This document shows positions 1 through 8,115 of a stretch of 24,228 bases of DNA, in pieces. A program made the position numbers and the translations under genes. Within the stretch, counting starts at the first letter, position 1; the number at the start of each line of letters is the position of its first letter. The stretch is from CAXXIC01 sp964534355 (GTDB taxonomy: Bacteria; Bacteroidota; Bacteroidia; Bacteroidales; UBA7332): assembly GCA_964534355.1 (NCBI GenBank), contig CAZHNZ010000060.1, forward strand, positions 1 through 24,228, read 5' to 3'. Below the pieces are notes generated by a model, which was not told the origin of the DNA, ran no database searches, and was given only the letters and a program-made list of their open reading frames with translations.

Positions 1-23
1 TTACTTTATTAAACCCGATTAAA

Positions 24-440
24 ATGAACATTTTCATTGCAAATCTTAGCTTCGACGTTGATGATGTCGATTTGAAAGAACTTTTCTCAGAGTATGGTGA
101 AATCACTTCAGCACGCGTAATCAGCGACAAATTTACAGGCAAATCTAAAGGATATGGTTTTGTAGAAATGTCAAATGACGAAGAGGCTAAAAAAGCGATT
201 GCCGAATTAGACAGATGTGAGTACGATGGCAAAGAGATTGCTGTTACAGAAGCTCGTCCACGCGAAGAGCGTCCATCAAATGGTGGTGGCGGTCGTGGCG
301 GTTACGGTGGAAATCGTGGCGGTAGCGGCGGCGGATTTGGCGGCGGCAACAGAAGCGGCGGTTATGGCGGTGGCGGAAGTCGCGGCGGTAACAGTGGCGG
401 CGACAGACGTGGCGGTAACGGTGGCGGAAACAGATATTAA
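24..440 (+). CDS. Glycine-rich RRM RNA-binding protein
   Basis: A 138-residue protein with one N-terminal RNA recognition motif (about residues 1-80) and a tail of Gly, Arg, Ser, Asn and Tyr (87-138). RNP2 is IFIANL at 3-8 and RNP1 is KGYGFVEM at 42-49, with aromatic residues at the RNA-stacking positions. Proteins of this design in cyanobacteria and Bacteroidota bind single-stranded RNA and are often linked to cold response or RNA chaperoning; that role is inferred here. The RGG-like tail resembles eukaryotic glycine-rich RNA-binding proteins and probably adds non-specific RNA affinity. The ATG at 24 gives a complete RRM. Only 23 bases of leader lie in the window, so the promoter is not visible. 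A strong hairpin terminator follows. Confidence 0.93.
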   Translation: MNIFIANLSFDVDDVDLKELFSEYGEITSARVISDKFTGKSKGYGFVEMSNDEEAKKAIAELDRCEYDGKEIAVTEARPREERPSNGGGGRGGYGGNRGGSGGGFGGGNRSGGYGGGGSRGGNSGGDRRGGNGGGNRY

Positions 441-464
441 TCCGATATCCAATATTTTATACAT

Positions 465-499
465 AAAAAGCAGCAAGATTATTCTTGCTGCTTTTTTTA
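465..499. terminator. Bidirectional intrinsic terminator between RRM gene and ROK kinase gene
   Basis: The arms AAAAAGCAGCAAGA (465-478) and TCTTGCTGCTTTTTT (483-497) pair perfectly around a 4-base loop. There is a T run on the + side and an A run on the left, so it can serve both the + strand RRM gene and the convergent - strand kinase gene. Confidence 0.88.
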
Positions 500-516
500 T
501 TGTTGTTCATTTCACC

Positions 517-1476
517 TTATTTGGCTTCCCAACCCAACGCACTGGCACCCAATATGGCTGCATCACTGGCGTTTAATTCCGAAGGAAGCAATTTAACTTT
601 TCCACGCCATATTGGCAATACATTGTTATCAAGACTCTGTTTGATTGGGTTCATAATCAAATCACCGGCCTGAGCCAAACCTCCAAACAACACAATGGCT
701 TCAGGTGCAGAGAATGCAACGAAGTCAGCAAATGCTTCACCCAGAATGTTACCGGTAAATTCGAAAATCTCTTTTGCAATTTTATCACCTTTCACGGCGG
801 CATCATATACATCTTTCGAGGTAATGGTTTCAGCAGGTAATGCACGAAGCAGGCTCTCTTCCTGGCTCGTTTCAAGTATTTCGCGGGCAGTTCGTGCAAC
901 ACCGGTGGCCGATGCGTAGGTTTCGAGGCATCCTTTTTTGCCACAACCGCACAACCGTCCGTTGTCTCTGCGAATATTTACGTGACCAAGTTCACCTGCA
1001 AAACCGTCATGTCCATACAATACCTGTCCGTTTATCACTATACCACTACCTACACCTGTGCCCAATGTAATAATGATAAAGTTCTTCATGCCTCTGGCTA
1101 CACCATACGTCATTTCGCCAATTGCGGCAGCATTAGCATCGTTGGTAACTGTTACCGGCAGATTGAATTTTGCCTGGAGTAACTGTCCCAGTGGAACAAT
1201 ACCTTTCCAGGGAAGGTTGGGCGCTAATACTATAGTTGAGTCGTAGTAGTTGCCGTTGGGTGCACCAATACCTATTCCTCTGATTTTAGAAATTCCACCT
1301 ACTTCCTGAATCAGGGGTAATAATCCCTCATACAGGGCATTGATGTAGTCGTTTATTTCGGGGTATTGAGGTGTTGGTATAGAGCCTTGGCCCAGTATCT
1401 CTCCTTTTGTGTCAACAATTCCGAATTTTGTGCCGGTACCGCCCATGTCGATACCTATAACAAATGGTTTTTCCAT
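517..1476 (-). CDS. ROK-family sugar kinase (glucokinase-like)
   Basis: A 319-residue cytoplasmic ROK-family protein, probably an ATP-dependent glucokinase or N-acetylhexosamine kinase. The N-terminal phosphate-binding segment is IGIDMGGTGTK (7-17). The catalytic-base motif is TNDANAAA with Asp113. The adenosine-side glycine motif is TLGTGVGSG (137-145). The ROK signature follows, with GELGH (His165) and C176-x-C178-x4-C183, the usual structural zinc site. All key residues are present, so it should be an active kinase rather than an Nag/Xyl repressor; there is no N-terminal helix-turn-helix. The exact sugar cannot be read from sequence. The gene stands alone with its own -7 box at 1515-1522. 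Confidence 0.92.
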   Translation of the reverse strand: MEKPFVIGIDMGGTGTKFGIVDTKGEILGQGSIPTPQYPEINDYINALYEGLLPLIQEVGGISKIRGIGIGAPNGNYYDSTIVLAPNLPWKGIVPLGQLLQAKFNLPVTVTNDANAAAIGEMTYGVARGMKNFIIITLGTGVGSGIVINGQVLYGHDGFAGELGHVNIRRDNGRLCGCGKKGCLETYASATGVARTAREILETSQEESLLRALPAETITSKDVYDAAVKGDKIAKEIFEFTGNILGEAFADFVAFSAPEAIVLFGGLAQAGDLIMNPIKQSLDNNVLPIWRGKVKLLPSELNASDAAILGASALGWEAK

Positions 1477-1514
1477 GTGTAGATGTGTTTAAATGTTAGT
1501 TTTAGAAAGTGAAG

Positions 1515-1522
1515 CAAAGATA
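1515..1522 (-). promoter_or_regulatory. Likely -7 box of the ROK kinase gene
   Basis: The minus strand reads TATCTTTG, an exact match to the Bacteroidota -7 consensus TAnnTTTG, 39 bases before the start codon. No clear -33 TTTG is seen at the right spacing. Confidence 0.6.
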
Positions 1523-1689
1523 ATATATTCTTTTTAACTGAACCTAATCTGACAGAAAAATAATAGTCTCTCTTTTTCCTGTAGTCTATATAGTTTTTGG
1601 AGGGCGGATGTTAAGTTGGTCATTTGCGTAAACAATGCGTATTCCGTATTGTTTTATGCCTATACGTTTATGGTCATAATATATCAGAT

Positions 1690-2841
1690 ATGAATAATTT
1701 TACTTTTAAAAATCCTACCAAAATTATTTTTGGTAAAGGAACAATAGCCAGTCTGGCAACAGAAATCCCTGCTGATAAGCGGATAATGATTACCTTTGGT
1801 GGCGGCAGTGTAAAGGAAAATGGTGTTTATGCTCAGGTAAAAGATGCGCTGAGTGCTCACTTCACCGTCGAGTTTTGGGGTATTGAGCCAAACCCTGAAT
1901 ATGAGACTTTACTCAATGCCGTAGAGGTGGCCGAACAGAACGAAATAGATTTCTTGCTGGCCGTTGGTGGCGGTTCTGTTCTGGATGGAACCAAGTTTAT
2001 CGCTCAGGCTATTGGTTTTGAACAGGAGCCGTGGAATCTGGTGCGCAACCCACATCTCACGCGTCCCTCATTGCCTGTGGCATCTGTAATCACTTTGCCG
2101 GCTACCGGTTCCGAAATGAATCATCGTTCTGTTATTTCATACCGGGCTAAAAAAGAAAAGCTGGCCTTTATGTCAGAGCACCTGTACCCACTGTTTTCTA
2201 TTCTAGATCCTGAGGTAACTTATTCGTTGCCCGACAGGCAGATTAGTAATGGTCTGGTTGATTCGTTTATGCATGTCATGGAACAATACCTGACTTATCC
2301 TGCCCATGCGCTGGTGATGGATCGCTGGGCAGAGGGAATTCTGCAAACGTTGATAGAAATAAGCGGGTCGGTGATGAATAACAGAAACGACTACAATGTG
2401 ATGTCGAATTATATGATATGTGCCACATTGGCGCTGAATGATTTTATTGGTATGGGTGTTCCGCAGGATTGGGCTGCACACCGGATTGGGCACGAGTTGA
2501 CGGCTGTTTACGGATTGGATCATGGACAGGCTCTGGCTGTCATATATCCGGCATTACTCAGAGTGATGAAGAACGAAAAACGGGATAAGTTACTACAATA
2601 CGGAGAGCGGGTTTGGAAACTAAATCCATCGAATCAGGAACAGTGTGTCGACGAGGCAATAGAAAGAACCGAGAGTTATTTTCGAAGTGTAGGAATGCAC
2701 ACACGTTTACACGAATATCAAATAGGAGAAGAGGTTGTTGCAAAAATAACTGAACGGGTACAACAACGGGGGCTTATTTATGGCGAAAACCGATCAATTA
2801 CCCCCGATGTCGTAGCTCGGATTATTTCGTCTGCTTTGTAG
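1690..2841 (+). CDS. Iron-containing alcohol dehydrogenase, YqhD/BDH type
   Basis: A 383-residue cytoplasmic NAD(P)H-dependent alcohol/aldehyde oxidoreductase of Fe-ADH family III. A TTG 66 bases upstream would add 22 residues. I chose the ATG at 1690 because MNNFTFKNPTKI is the family's normal N-terminus. The nucleotide-binding motifs are GGGS at 37-40 and GGGSVLDGTK at 93-102. The metal ligands are Asp191, His195, His264 and His278; their spacing (4, 69, 14) equals that of E. coli YqhD, and GGGS at 37-40 fits a preference for NADPH. The likely role is detoxifying reduction of aldehydes or butanal-type substrates; the substrate is unknown. The last 20 bases overlap the 3' end of convergent lgt. 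No clean -7 box was found upstream. Confidence 0.92.
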   Translation: MNNFTFKNPTKIIFGKGTIASLATEIPADKRIMITFGGGSVKENGVYAQVKDALSAHFTVEFWGIEPNPEYETLLNAVEVAEQNEIDFLLAVGGGSVLDGTKFIAQAIGFEQEPWNLVRNPHLTRPSLPVASVITLPATGSEMNHRSVISYRAKKEKLAFMSEHLYPLFSILDPEVTYSLPDRQISNGLVDSFMHVMEQYLTYPAHALVMDRWAEGILQTLIEISGSVMNNRNDYNVMSNYMICATLALNDFIGMGVPQDWAAHRIGHELTAVYGLDHGQALAVIYPALLRVMKNEKRDKLLQYGERVWKLNPSNQEQCVDEAIERTESYFRSVGMHTRLHEYQIGEEVVAKITERVQQRGLIYGENRSITPDVVARIISSAL

Positions 2842-3667
2842 AAGAATTTAAAGGCGGATTATTTAAAGCTCTGACAATTAACCATAATCCTAGTGCAATA
2901 AATGGGATACTTAGAATTTGTCCCATGTTTATCAACATGTCGGATTCGAAGCTCTCCTGATCGTTTTTGATAAATTCAATAAAAAATCGGGTGCCAAATA
3001 TTCCGTTAAGAAACAGTCCGAAAATGAGTCCTTCTCGTTTCCAGGCCTCTTTTTTGAAGTACAGATACATCAATATCACAAATACGACCAAATAGGTGCC
3101 TGCTTCGTACAGTTGAGTCGGATGGGAGGGGGCGGTAAATATTGGTTCTGCCCCCTGCTTCCATTGGTAAATATTATCGATATACCGGAATGCCCAGGGT
3201 ACATTGGTAGCATGTCCGTATATTTCGTGGTTAAAGAGATTGCCAAGTCGTATCAATGCGCCCACCAGTGCAACCGGCACTACAAGCCGATCGAACGTGA
3301 AAAGCATATTTCGTTTTGTGACCCGTTTCGAATAGATATATATGGCAATAATGATACCTATTGCACCACCATGACTGGCCAGTCCACCTTCCCATATTTT
3401 GAATATTTCGATTGGGTGAGCCGAATAATAATCCCACGAATAAAAGAGACAATGGCCCAAACGAGCCCCCAGAATGGTACCTGCCATTACATACACAAAA
3501 AGAGAATCGAGCCATTTGATCTCTATCTTTTCCTGAACAAACATTTTCTCCACAATCTTGTATCCAATCCAGAATCCGATAGCGAACATCAGTCCATACC
3601 AGCGGATTTCCCGACCAAAAATTGAAAATAGCGCCGGATCTGCTGTCCAGGTTATGTAGTTTAGCAT
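2822..3667 (-). CDS. lgt: Prolipoprotein diacylglyceryl transferase
   Basis: Lgt (281 residues) is an inner-membrane enzyme that moves diacylglycerol from phosphatidylglycerol to the lipobox cysteine of preprolipoproteins, the first step of lipoprotein maturation. The hydrophobic protein has about seven membrane segments. Visible family motifs are the ASHGGAIG loop (His99), RLGNLFNHE (140-148, with the signature Arg140), HPTQLYE (182-188) and RFFIEF near 227-232. The tail from 268 on is short and polar. It lies 24 bases downstream of pheS and is probably cotranscribed. Its 3' end overlaps the alcohol dehydrogenase gene. It would process lipoproteins such as the one encoded at 14970. Confidence 0.96.
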   Translation of the reverse strand: MLNYITWTADPALFSIFGREIRWYGLMFAIGFWIGYKIVEKMFVQEKIEIKWLDSLFVYVMAGTILGARLGHCLFYSWDYYSAHPIEIFKIWEGGLASHGGAIGIIIAIYIYSKRVTKRNMLFTFDRLVVPVALVGALIRLGNLFNHEIYGHATNVPWAFRYIDNIYQWKQGAEPIFTAPSHPTQLYEAGTYLVVFVILMYLYFKKEAWKREGLIFGLFLNGIFGTRFFIEFIKNDQESFESDMLINMGQILSIPFIALGLWLIVRALNNPPLNSSTKQTK

Positions 3668-3691
3668 TTCTTCCAGTTTTTTTATCTAATT

Positions 3692-4711
3692 CTAATAGGC
3701 TGCATTAAACTGTCGCAGGAACCGAACATCGTTTTCAGAGAACATACGGAGATCTTTGACCTGATATTTCAGGTTGGTGATTCGTTCAATTCCCATTCCC
3801 AGGGCGTAACCTGAATATACTTTGCTATCGATGCCGCAAGCTTCCAATACGTTTGGATCGACCATACCGCAACCCAGAATTTCTACCCAGCCGGTGTGTT
3901 TGCAAAATGGGCAACCTTTACCTCCACACAGGTTGCACGAGATATCCATTTCGGCACTGGGTTCGGTAAACGGAAAATACGAAGGACGCAGACGAATTTT
4001 GGTATCTGCACCAAACATCTCTTTTGAAAAGTAAAGCAGTGCCTGCTTTAAATCGGCAAATGAAACATTCTTATCCACATACAAGGCTTCTACCTGATGG
4101 AAAAAACAGTGTGCCCGGTAAGAAATTGCTTCATTTCTATAAACACGTCCCGGACAGATGATGCGAATCGGGGGTTCACTCTTTTCCATAACTCTGGTTT
4201 GAACCGATGAAGTATGTGTGCGCAGAAGAATATCCGGACTGCGCTGAATAAAGAATGTATCCTGCATATCGCGTGCCGGGTGATCATCGGCAAAATTCAG
4301 GGAAGAGAAAACGTGCCAATCGTCCTCAATTTCAGGGCCTTCGGCAATCGTGAAGCCCAATCGGGCAAATATATCGCAAATCTCATTCTTTACAATAGAA
4401 AGCGGATGTCGTGAACCCATCGCTATTGGGTAGGGGGTACGGGTAAGATCCTCGTCGCACGATGTAATGTTTTGATTGTCAAATACATCCTTTAAGTTGT
4501 TTATCTTATCTTGTGCTTTGTCTTTTAAGTCGTTCAGGAGCTTACCAACCTCTTTCTTCTGATCATTGGCTACATTTCTGAAATCGGCAAACAGAGCAGT
4601 TACTTCTCCTTTTTTACTCAAATATTTTATGCGATGTGCTTCGAGTTCTTCCATGCTTGCTGCTTTCAGATCTTCAATCTCCGAGAGCAATACTTTAATT
4701 TTATCCAGCAT
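3692..4711 (-). CDS. pheS: Phenylalanine-tRNA ligase alpha subunit
   Basis: PheS (339 residues) is the catalytic subunit of the alpha2-beta2 phenylalanyl-tRNA synthetase. An N-terminal coiled coil (about 1-80) that binds tRNAPhe precedes the class II catalytic core. Core motifs are RHPL (101-104), HTSSVQTR (166-173), FHQVE (204-208) and GMGIER (305-310, motif 3), with Ala303 in the Phe pocket. A Cys4 cluster (C259, C262, C267, C270) sits before the GW-EILG-GMV segment; such a zinc-knuckle-like insert is known in many bacterial PheS proteins but absent from E. coli. pheT is not adjacent, so the beta subunit is encoded elsewhere. lgt follows after 24 bases. Confidence 0.97.
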   Translation of the reverse strand: MLDKIKVLLSEIEDLKAASMEELEAHRIKYLSKKGEVTALFADFRNVANDQKKEVGKLLNDLKDKAQDKINNLKDVFDNQNITSCDEDLTRTPYPIAMGSRHPLSIVKNEICDIFARLGFTIAEGPEIEDDWHVFSSLNFADDHPARDMQDTFFIQRSPDILLRTHTSSVQTRVMEKSEPPIRIICPGRVYRNEAISYRAHCFFHQVEALYVDKNVSFADLKQALLYFSKEMFGADTKIRLRPSYFPFTEPSAEMDISCNLCGGKGCPFCKHTGWVEILGCGMVDPNVLEACGIDSKVYSGYALGMGIERITNLKYQVKDLRMFSENDVRFLRQFNAAY

Positions 4712-4737
4712 ATTTTATTAGTTTTCAAATTCGTTTG

Positions 4738-4745
4738 CAAAAGTA
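4738..4745 (-). promoter_or_regulatory. Likely -7 box of the pheS-lgt operon
   Basis: The minus strand reads TACTTTTG (TAnnTTTG) followed by an AT-rich tract, 26 bases before the pheS start codon. This would give a short leader. The -33 element is not clear. Confidence 0.65.
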
Positions 4746-4860
4746 CAAAATTTTAATTTTAAATCTATTAGATGCCGTCACAAAATCTTTTCAAAACTTA
4801 TCAACAATAGGGTGTCGATAAGTTTAACAGATAATTCACAGATTATTTTCAATAATGGTA

Positions 4861-4868
4861 TATCTTTG
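4861..4868 (+). promoter_or_regulatory. Likely -7 box of the HU/SPOR gene
   Basis: TATCTTTG matches TAnnTTTG exactly. It lies downstream of an in-frame ATG at 4855, so that ATG cannot be in the transcript if this box is used. Translation would then start at 4891 or 4897. Confidence 0.65.
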
Positions 4869-4890
4869 CATATCAAAAATCAGAAAACAG

Positions 4891-5871
4891 ATGCAAATGC
4901 TTATTTCACACATCGAACATTTACTTACCGGAAATGATTGCGTAATCGTTCCCGGGTTGGGTGGCTTTGTGGTGCAGCATCGTAGTGCACTGTTTCAGAA
5001 TGATAGAATTGTACCGCCACACCGGGAGATCTATTTTAATCAGGCTCTCTCTCACGATGATGGATTGCTTATTTCTTCTATTTCTCAGTTCAGTTCTGTT
5101 GATTATAATACTGCCCGTCGTCAGGTAAACGATGAGGTGGAGCAATTGAGACAAAAACTATCTGTCAGACAAGAGGTAGGATTTGGACAAATTGGCGTTT
5201 TTTATCTGGATTCGGGGCGTTCTCTTATATTTGAACCCAAGGATTCAGCCTTATCGCGATTTATCTCTTTTGGTTATTCGGAGTTGACACTTCGACCATT
5301 GTCTGAATTGAAAGAAAAAGTGTCAGGAATGGTTGTCGCCGAAAAAGACCCGGACACCATTTATCTTCGTTTCAGCAAAACAAAATTAAAGCGAATATCA
5401 GCTGTGGCTGCCGCAGTAGTGGGGTTGTGGCTAATTTCTATTCCGGTCATTGATAATAATGTTTCTCTGAGTTCATTGGGTTTTACCGATAATGAAGAGG
5501 TCATCAAAATCTCACCGGCACCGCAAGTGAAGATTAAACACGATACGGTCTATCTTCCTGTAAGCAGTAGAAAAACAGTCAAACAGGATACCGCTGTTGT
5601 TGCAATAGCAAAGGATACAGTTTTGGTTGAAGAGGCTGCTGAAAAATATTTTATCGTTTTGGGAACATTTGATTCTCAAAAACGGGCGGAAGATCAAAAG
5701 AACCAATTTATTGCGTCCGGCATTGTCGGAGTAAAGGTCATGAAGATGGGTACAAAGGTTCGAACTTATCTGAAAGAATTTGATAATAAGCAGGATGCGA
5801 TGAACTACCTGAACTCAATTTGCGATGACCGAGAGGAGTTTCGTCAGGCTTGGTTGTATTGTGTCAGATAG
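4891..5871 (+). CDS. HU-CCDC81 and SPOR domain membrane protein
   Basis: About 326 residues from the ATG at 4891; an alternative ATG lies at 4897, and one at 4855 is rejected because it overlaps the -7 box. The N-terminal half (about 130 residues, from MQMLISHIEHLL through a GLGGFVV segment to GQIGVFYLD) resembles the two bacterial HU-CCDC81 domains, which are relatives of HU/IHF. One transmembrane helix follows (ISAVAAAVVGLWLISIPVI, about residues 169-187), then a Thr/Val-rich linker and a C-terminal SPOR domain beginning YFIVLGTFDS (about 253-326). SPOR domains bind denuded peptidoglycan at division sites. The layout places the HU-like part in the cytoplasm and SPOR in the periplasm, so a division or nucleoid-envelope link is plausible. 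The gene is monocistronic. Confidence 0.88.
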   Translation: MQMLISHIEHLLTGNDCVIVPGLGGFVVQHRSALFQNDRIVPPHREIYFNQALSHDDGLLISSISQFSSVDYNTARRQVNDEVEQLRQKLSVRQEVGFGQIGVFYLDSGRSLIFEPKDSALSRFISFGYSELTLRPLSELKEKVSGMVVAEKDPDTIYLRFSKTKLKRISAVAAAVVGLWLISIPVIDNNVSLSSLGFTDNEEVIKISPAPQVKIKHDTVYLPVSSRKTVKQDTAVVAIAKDTVLVEEAAEKYFIVLGTFDSQKRAEDQKNQFIASGIVGVKVMKMGTKVRTYLKEFDNKQDAMNYLNSICDDREEFRQAWLYCVR

Positions 5872-5891
5872 ATTATCGGTTTATAGTTAAT

Positions 5892-5929
5892 AAAAAAGAG
5901 GTATTCAAAAAAATGAATACCTCTTTTTT
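5892..5929. terminator. Bidirectional terminator between HU/SPOR gene and dnaK
   Basis: The perfect arms AAAAAAGAGGTATTCA and TGAATACCTCTTTTTT surround a loop of A residues. A and T runs lie on both sides, so it can end both converging transcripts. Confidence 0.9.
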
Positions 5930-5978
5930 ATTTGAAAACCATGATTGTTGCGAAGAATCAATCAGGATTATACTTGTA

Positions 5979-7874
5979 TTATTTTACTTCTTCAAAATCG
6001 ACATCGGTAACGTCATCCTTACCATTTTTAGGTTGAGCCTCTTGCTGAGGTTGTGCACCACCACCAGCTTGTTGCTGTGCATTGTACATTTCCTGACTTA
6101 CAGCATGGAATGCATCATTCAACTCTTTGGTTGCAGCATCGATACCAGCCAAATCCTGTGCTTTGTGAGCATCTTTAAGTCTGCCAAGAGCCGCTTCGAT
6201 AGGTGCTTTCTTATCTGCAGGGATTTTGTCACCCAACTCAGCAAGCTGTTTCTCAGTTTGGAAAACCATAGAGTCTGCCTGATTCAGCTTATCAATTTTC
6301 TCTTTTTCAGCTTTGTCTGATTCAGCATTGGCAGCAGCCTCATCTTTCATTCGTTTGATGTCGGCATCAGACAAACCGCTTGAAGCTTCGATACGAATGC
6401 TTTGTTGTTTGCCTGTTCCCTTGTCGAGAGCCGAAACGTGCAGGATACCGTTGGCGTCAATGTCGAAAGTTACTTCGATTTGTGGCACACCACGTTGAGC
6501 CGATGGAATTCCGTCGAGGTGGAAACGTCCGATAGATTTATTGTCTTTCGCCATTGGTCGCTCACCCTGAAGAATATGGATTTCAACTGAGGGCTGATTA
6601 TCTACCGCTGTCGAGAAAACTTCTGATTTTTTTGATGGTATTGTTGTGTTTGACTCAATCAGTTTGGTCATTACACCACCCAGTGTTTCGATACCCAGTG
6701 AAAGAGGAGTAACATCGAGTAACAATACATCTTTAACTTCACCGGTAAGCACACCACCCTGTATAGCCGCACCGATAGCCACTACTTCATCCGGGTTAAC
6801 ACCTTTAGAAGGCGCTTTTCCAAAGAATTTTTCTACAATATCAACTATCGCAGGAATACGTGTAGAACCACCAACGAGGATTACTTCGTCAATATCAGAC
6901 GTTCTCAAACCTGCATCGGCCAACGCTTTGCGGCAAGGCTCTACTGTAGCCTGAATCAATTTATCAGCCAGTTGTTCGAATTTTGCACGGGTCAGTGTTT
7001 TTACCATGTGCTTGGGTATTCCGTTCACCGGCATGATATATGGCAGGTTGATTTCTGTAGAGTTGGTGCTTGAAAGCTCAATTTTAGCTTTTTCGGCAGC
7101 CTCTTTCAGACGTTGAAGTGCCATAGGATCTTTTCTAAGGTCGATGGCTTCATCTTTCAGGAATTCGTCAGCCAACCAATCGATAATAACGTGGTCGAAG
7201 TCATCGCCACCGAGGTGAGTGTCACCATTGGTCGATTTTACTTCAAATACACCATCGCCCAACTCGAGAATAGAGATATCAAAAGTACCACCACCGAGGT
7301 CAAAAACGGCAATTTTCATATCCTTGTGAGCTTTGTCCAGACCGTAGGCCAACGACGCAGCAGTTGGTTCGTTTACGATACGTTTTACGTTCAGACCTGC
7401 AATTTCTCCGGCTTCTTTTGTGGCCTGACGTTGAGCATCGTTGAAGTAAGCTGGTACAGTGATAACAGCATCAGTAACTTCCTGACCTAGATAGTCTTCT
7501 GCGGTTTTCTTCATTTTTTGAAGCACCATGGCCGAAATTTCCTGAGGTGTATATAGGCGTCCGTTGATGTCCACACGGGGTGTATTGTTTTCACCTCTAA
7601 CAACATTATACGGAACACGAGGGATTTCTCTTTCTACCTGAGCAAAAGTTTCGCCCATAAAACGTTTGATTGATGCAATCGTGTTAGTTGGATTGGTGAT
7701 GGCCTGACGTTTTGCAGGGTCACCTACTTTACGTTCACCACCTTCGATAAATGCTACAATAGAAGGTGTGGTACGACGACCTTCGCTATTGGAGATTACA
7801 ACAGGCTCATTGCCTTCTAAAACTGCTACGCATGAATTGGTAGTACCTAAGTCAATTCCAATAATTTTTCCCAT
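5979..7874 (-). CDS. dnaK: Chaperone protein DnaK (Hsp70)
   Basis: DnaK (631 residues) is the main cytoplasmic ATP-dependent folding chaperone. The actin-like ATPase domain has GIDLGTTNSC (6-15), the VFDLGGGTFD phosphate-2 loop and GGSTRIPA, followed by the linker DVLLLDVTPLSLGIETLGG. The substrate-binding beta domain, an alpha lid and a Gln/Gly-rich tail ending in EEVK come next. The length is normal. dnaJ and grpE are not adjacent, as is common in Bacteroidota. A leader of roughly 90 bases separates the start codon from a TAnnTTTG box at 7973-7980. I see no CIRCE inverted repeat, so HrcA control is not supported here. Confidence 0.98.
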   Translation of the reverse strand: MGKIIGIDLGTTNSCVAVLEGNEPVVISNSEGRRTTPSIVAFIEGGERKVGDPAKRQAITNPTNTIASIKRFMGETFAQVEREIPRVPYNVVRGENNTPRVDINGRLYTPQEISAMVLQKMKKTAEDYLGQEVTDAVITVPAYFNDAQRQATKEAGEIAGLNVKRIVNEPTAASLAYGLDKAHKDMKIAVFDLGGGTFDISILELGDGVFEVKSTNGDTHLGGDDFDHVIIDWLADEFLKDEAIDLRKDPMALQRLKEAAEKAKIELSSTNSTEINLPYIMPVNGIPKHMVKTLTRAKFEQLADKLIQATVEPCRKALADAGLRTSDIDEVILVGGSTRIPAIVDIVEKFFGKAPSKGVNPDEVVAIGAAIQGGVLTGEVKDVLLLDVTPLSLGIETLGGVMTKLIESNTTIPSKKSEVFSTAVDNQPSVEIHILQGERPMAKDNKSIGRFHLDGIPSAQRGVPQIEVTFDIDANGILHVSALDKGTGKQQSIRIEASSGLSDADIKRMKDEAAANAESDKAEKEKIDKLNQADSMVFQTEKQLAELGDKIPADKKAPIEAALGRLKDAHKAQDLAGIDAATKELNDAFHAVSQEMYNAQQQAGGGAQPQQEAQPKNGKDDVTDVDFEEVK

Positions 7875-7972
7875 GATTAATTTGAGTTTATTTTTGATTA
7901 TACATATTTTCTTCTTTTATAAACTGAAGATGCCGGTAACTGCCGACATTATAGCAATCTCAAAAAGCGTGC

Positions 7973-7980
7973 CAAATCTA
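7973..7980 (-). promoter_or_regulatory. Likely -7 box of dnaK
   Basis: The minus strand reads TAGATTTG (TAnnTTTG), 98 bases before the dnaK start. No well-spaced TTTG at -33 was found. An alternative heat-shock promoter cannot be excluded. Confidence 0.5.
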
Positions 7981-8062
7981 TTTAAACTTTAAAATGGGAT
8001 ATTTTGTCATACAAAATGGATAGAATCCTGTTGTTTTTGTCAGTTTTCTGCCAAATATGCAC

Positions 8063-8098
8063 AAAAAGAGCCATCAGCAAAGGCAAATGGCTCTTTTT
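8063..8098 (-). terminator. Terminator of the hemerythrin-domain gene
   Basis: The arms AAAAAGAGCCAT (8063-8074) and ATGGCTCTTTTT (8087-8098) pair perfectly. On the minus strand the hairpin ends in a T run. It lies 18 bases after the stop of the hemerythrin-domain gene. Confidence 0.85.
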
Positions 8099-8115
8099 AA
8101 TTATTCGGATTTAAA

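Noticed and set aside
217..576. 119-residue Ala/Val-rich open frame overlapping the RRM gene
   Set aside because: It is the shifted reading of the GGY/GGN codon repeats of the glycine-rich tail and has no motif of its own.
1624..1689. TTG-started N-terminal extension of the alcohol dehydrogenase
   Set aside because: The extra 22 residues do not belong to the family N-terminus, and the ATG at 1690 gives the normal protein.
2918..3625. 235-residue open frame antisense to lgt
   Set aside because: lgt has all family motifs on the other strand. The antisense frame has no recognisable domain or promoter.
5850..6320. 156-residue frame crossing the HU/SPOR-dnaK terminator
   Set aside because: It reads through a strong terminator and is antisense to the dnaK C-terminus. 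The hydrophobic composition is a shadow of dnaK codons.
7875..8040. CIRCE element upstream of dnaK
   Set aside because: No TTAGCACTC-N9-GAGTGCTAA-like inverted repeat is present. Only a TAnnTTTG box was found.
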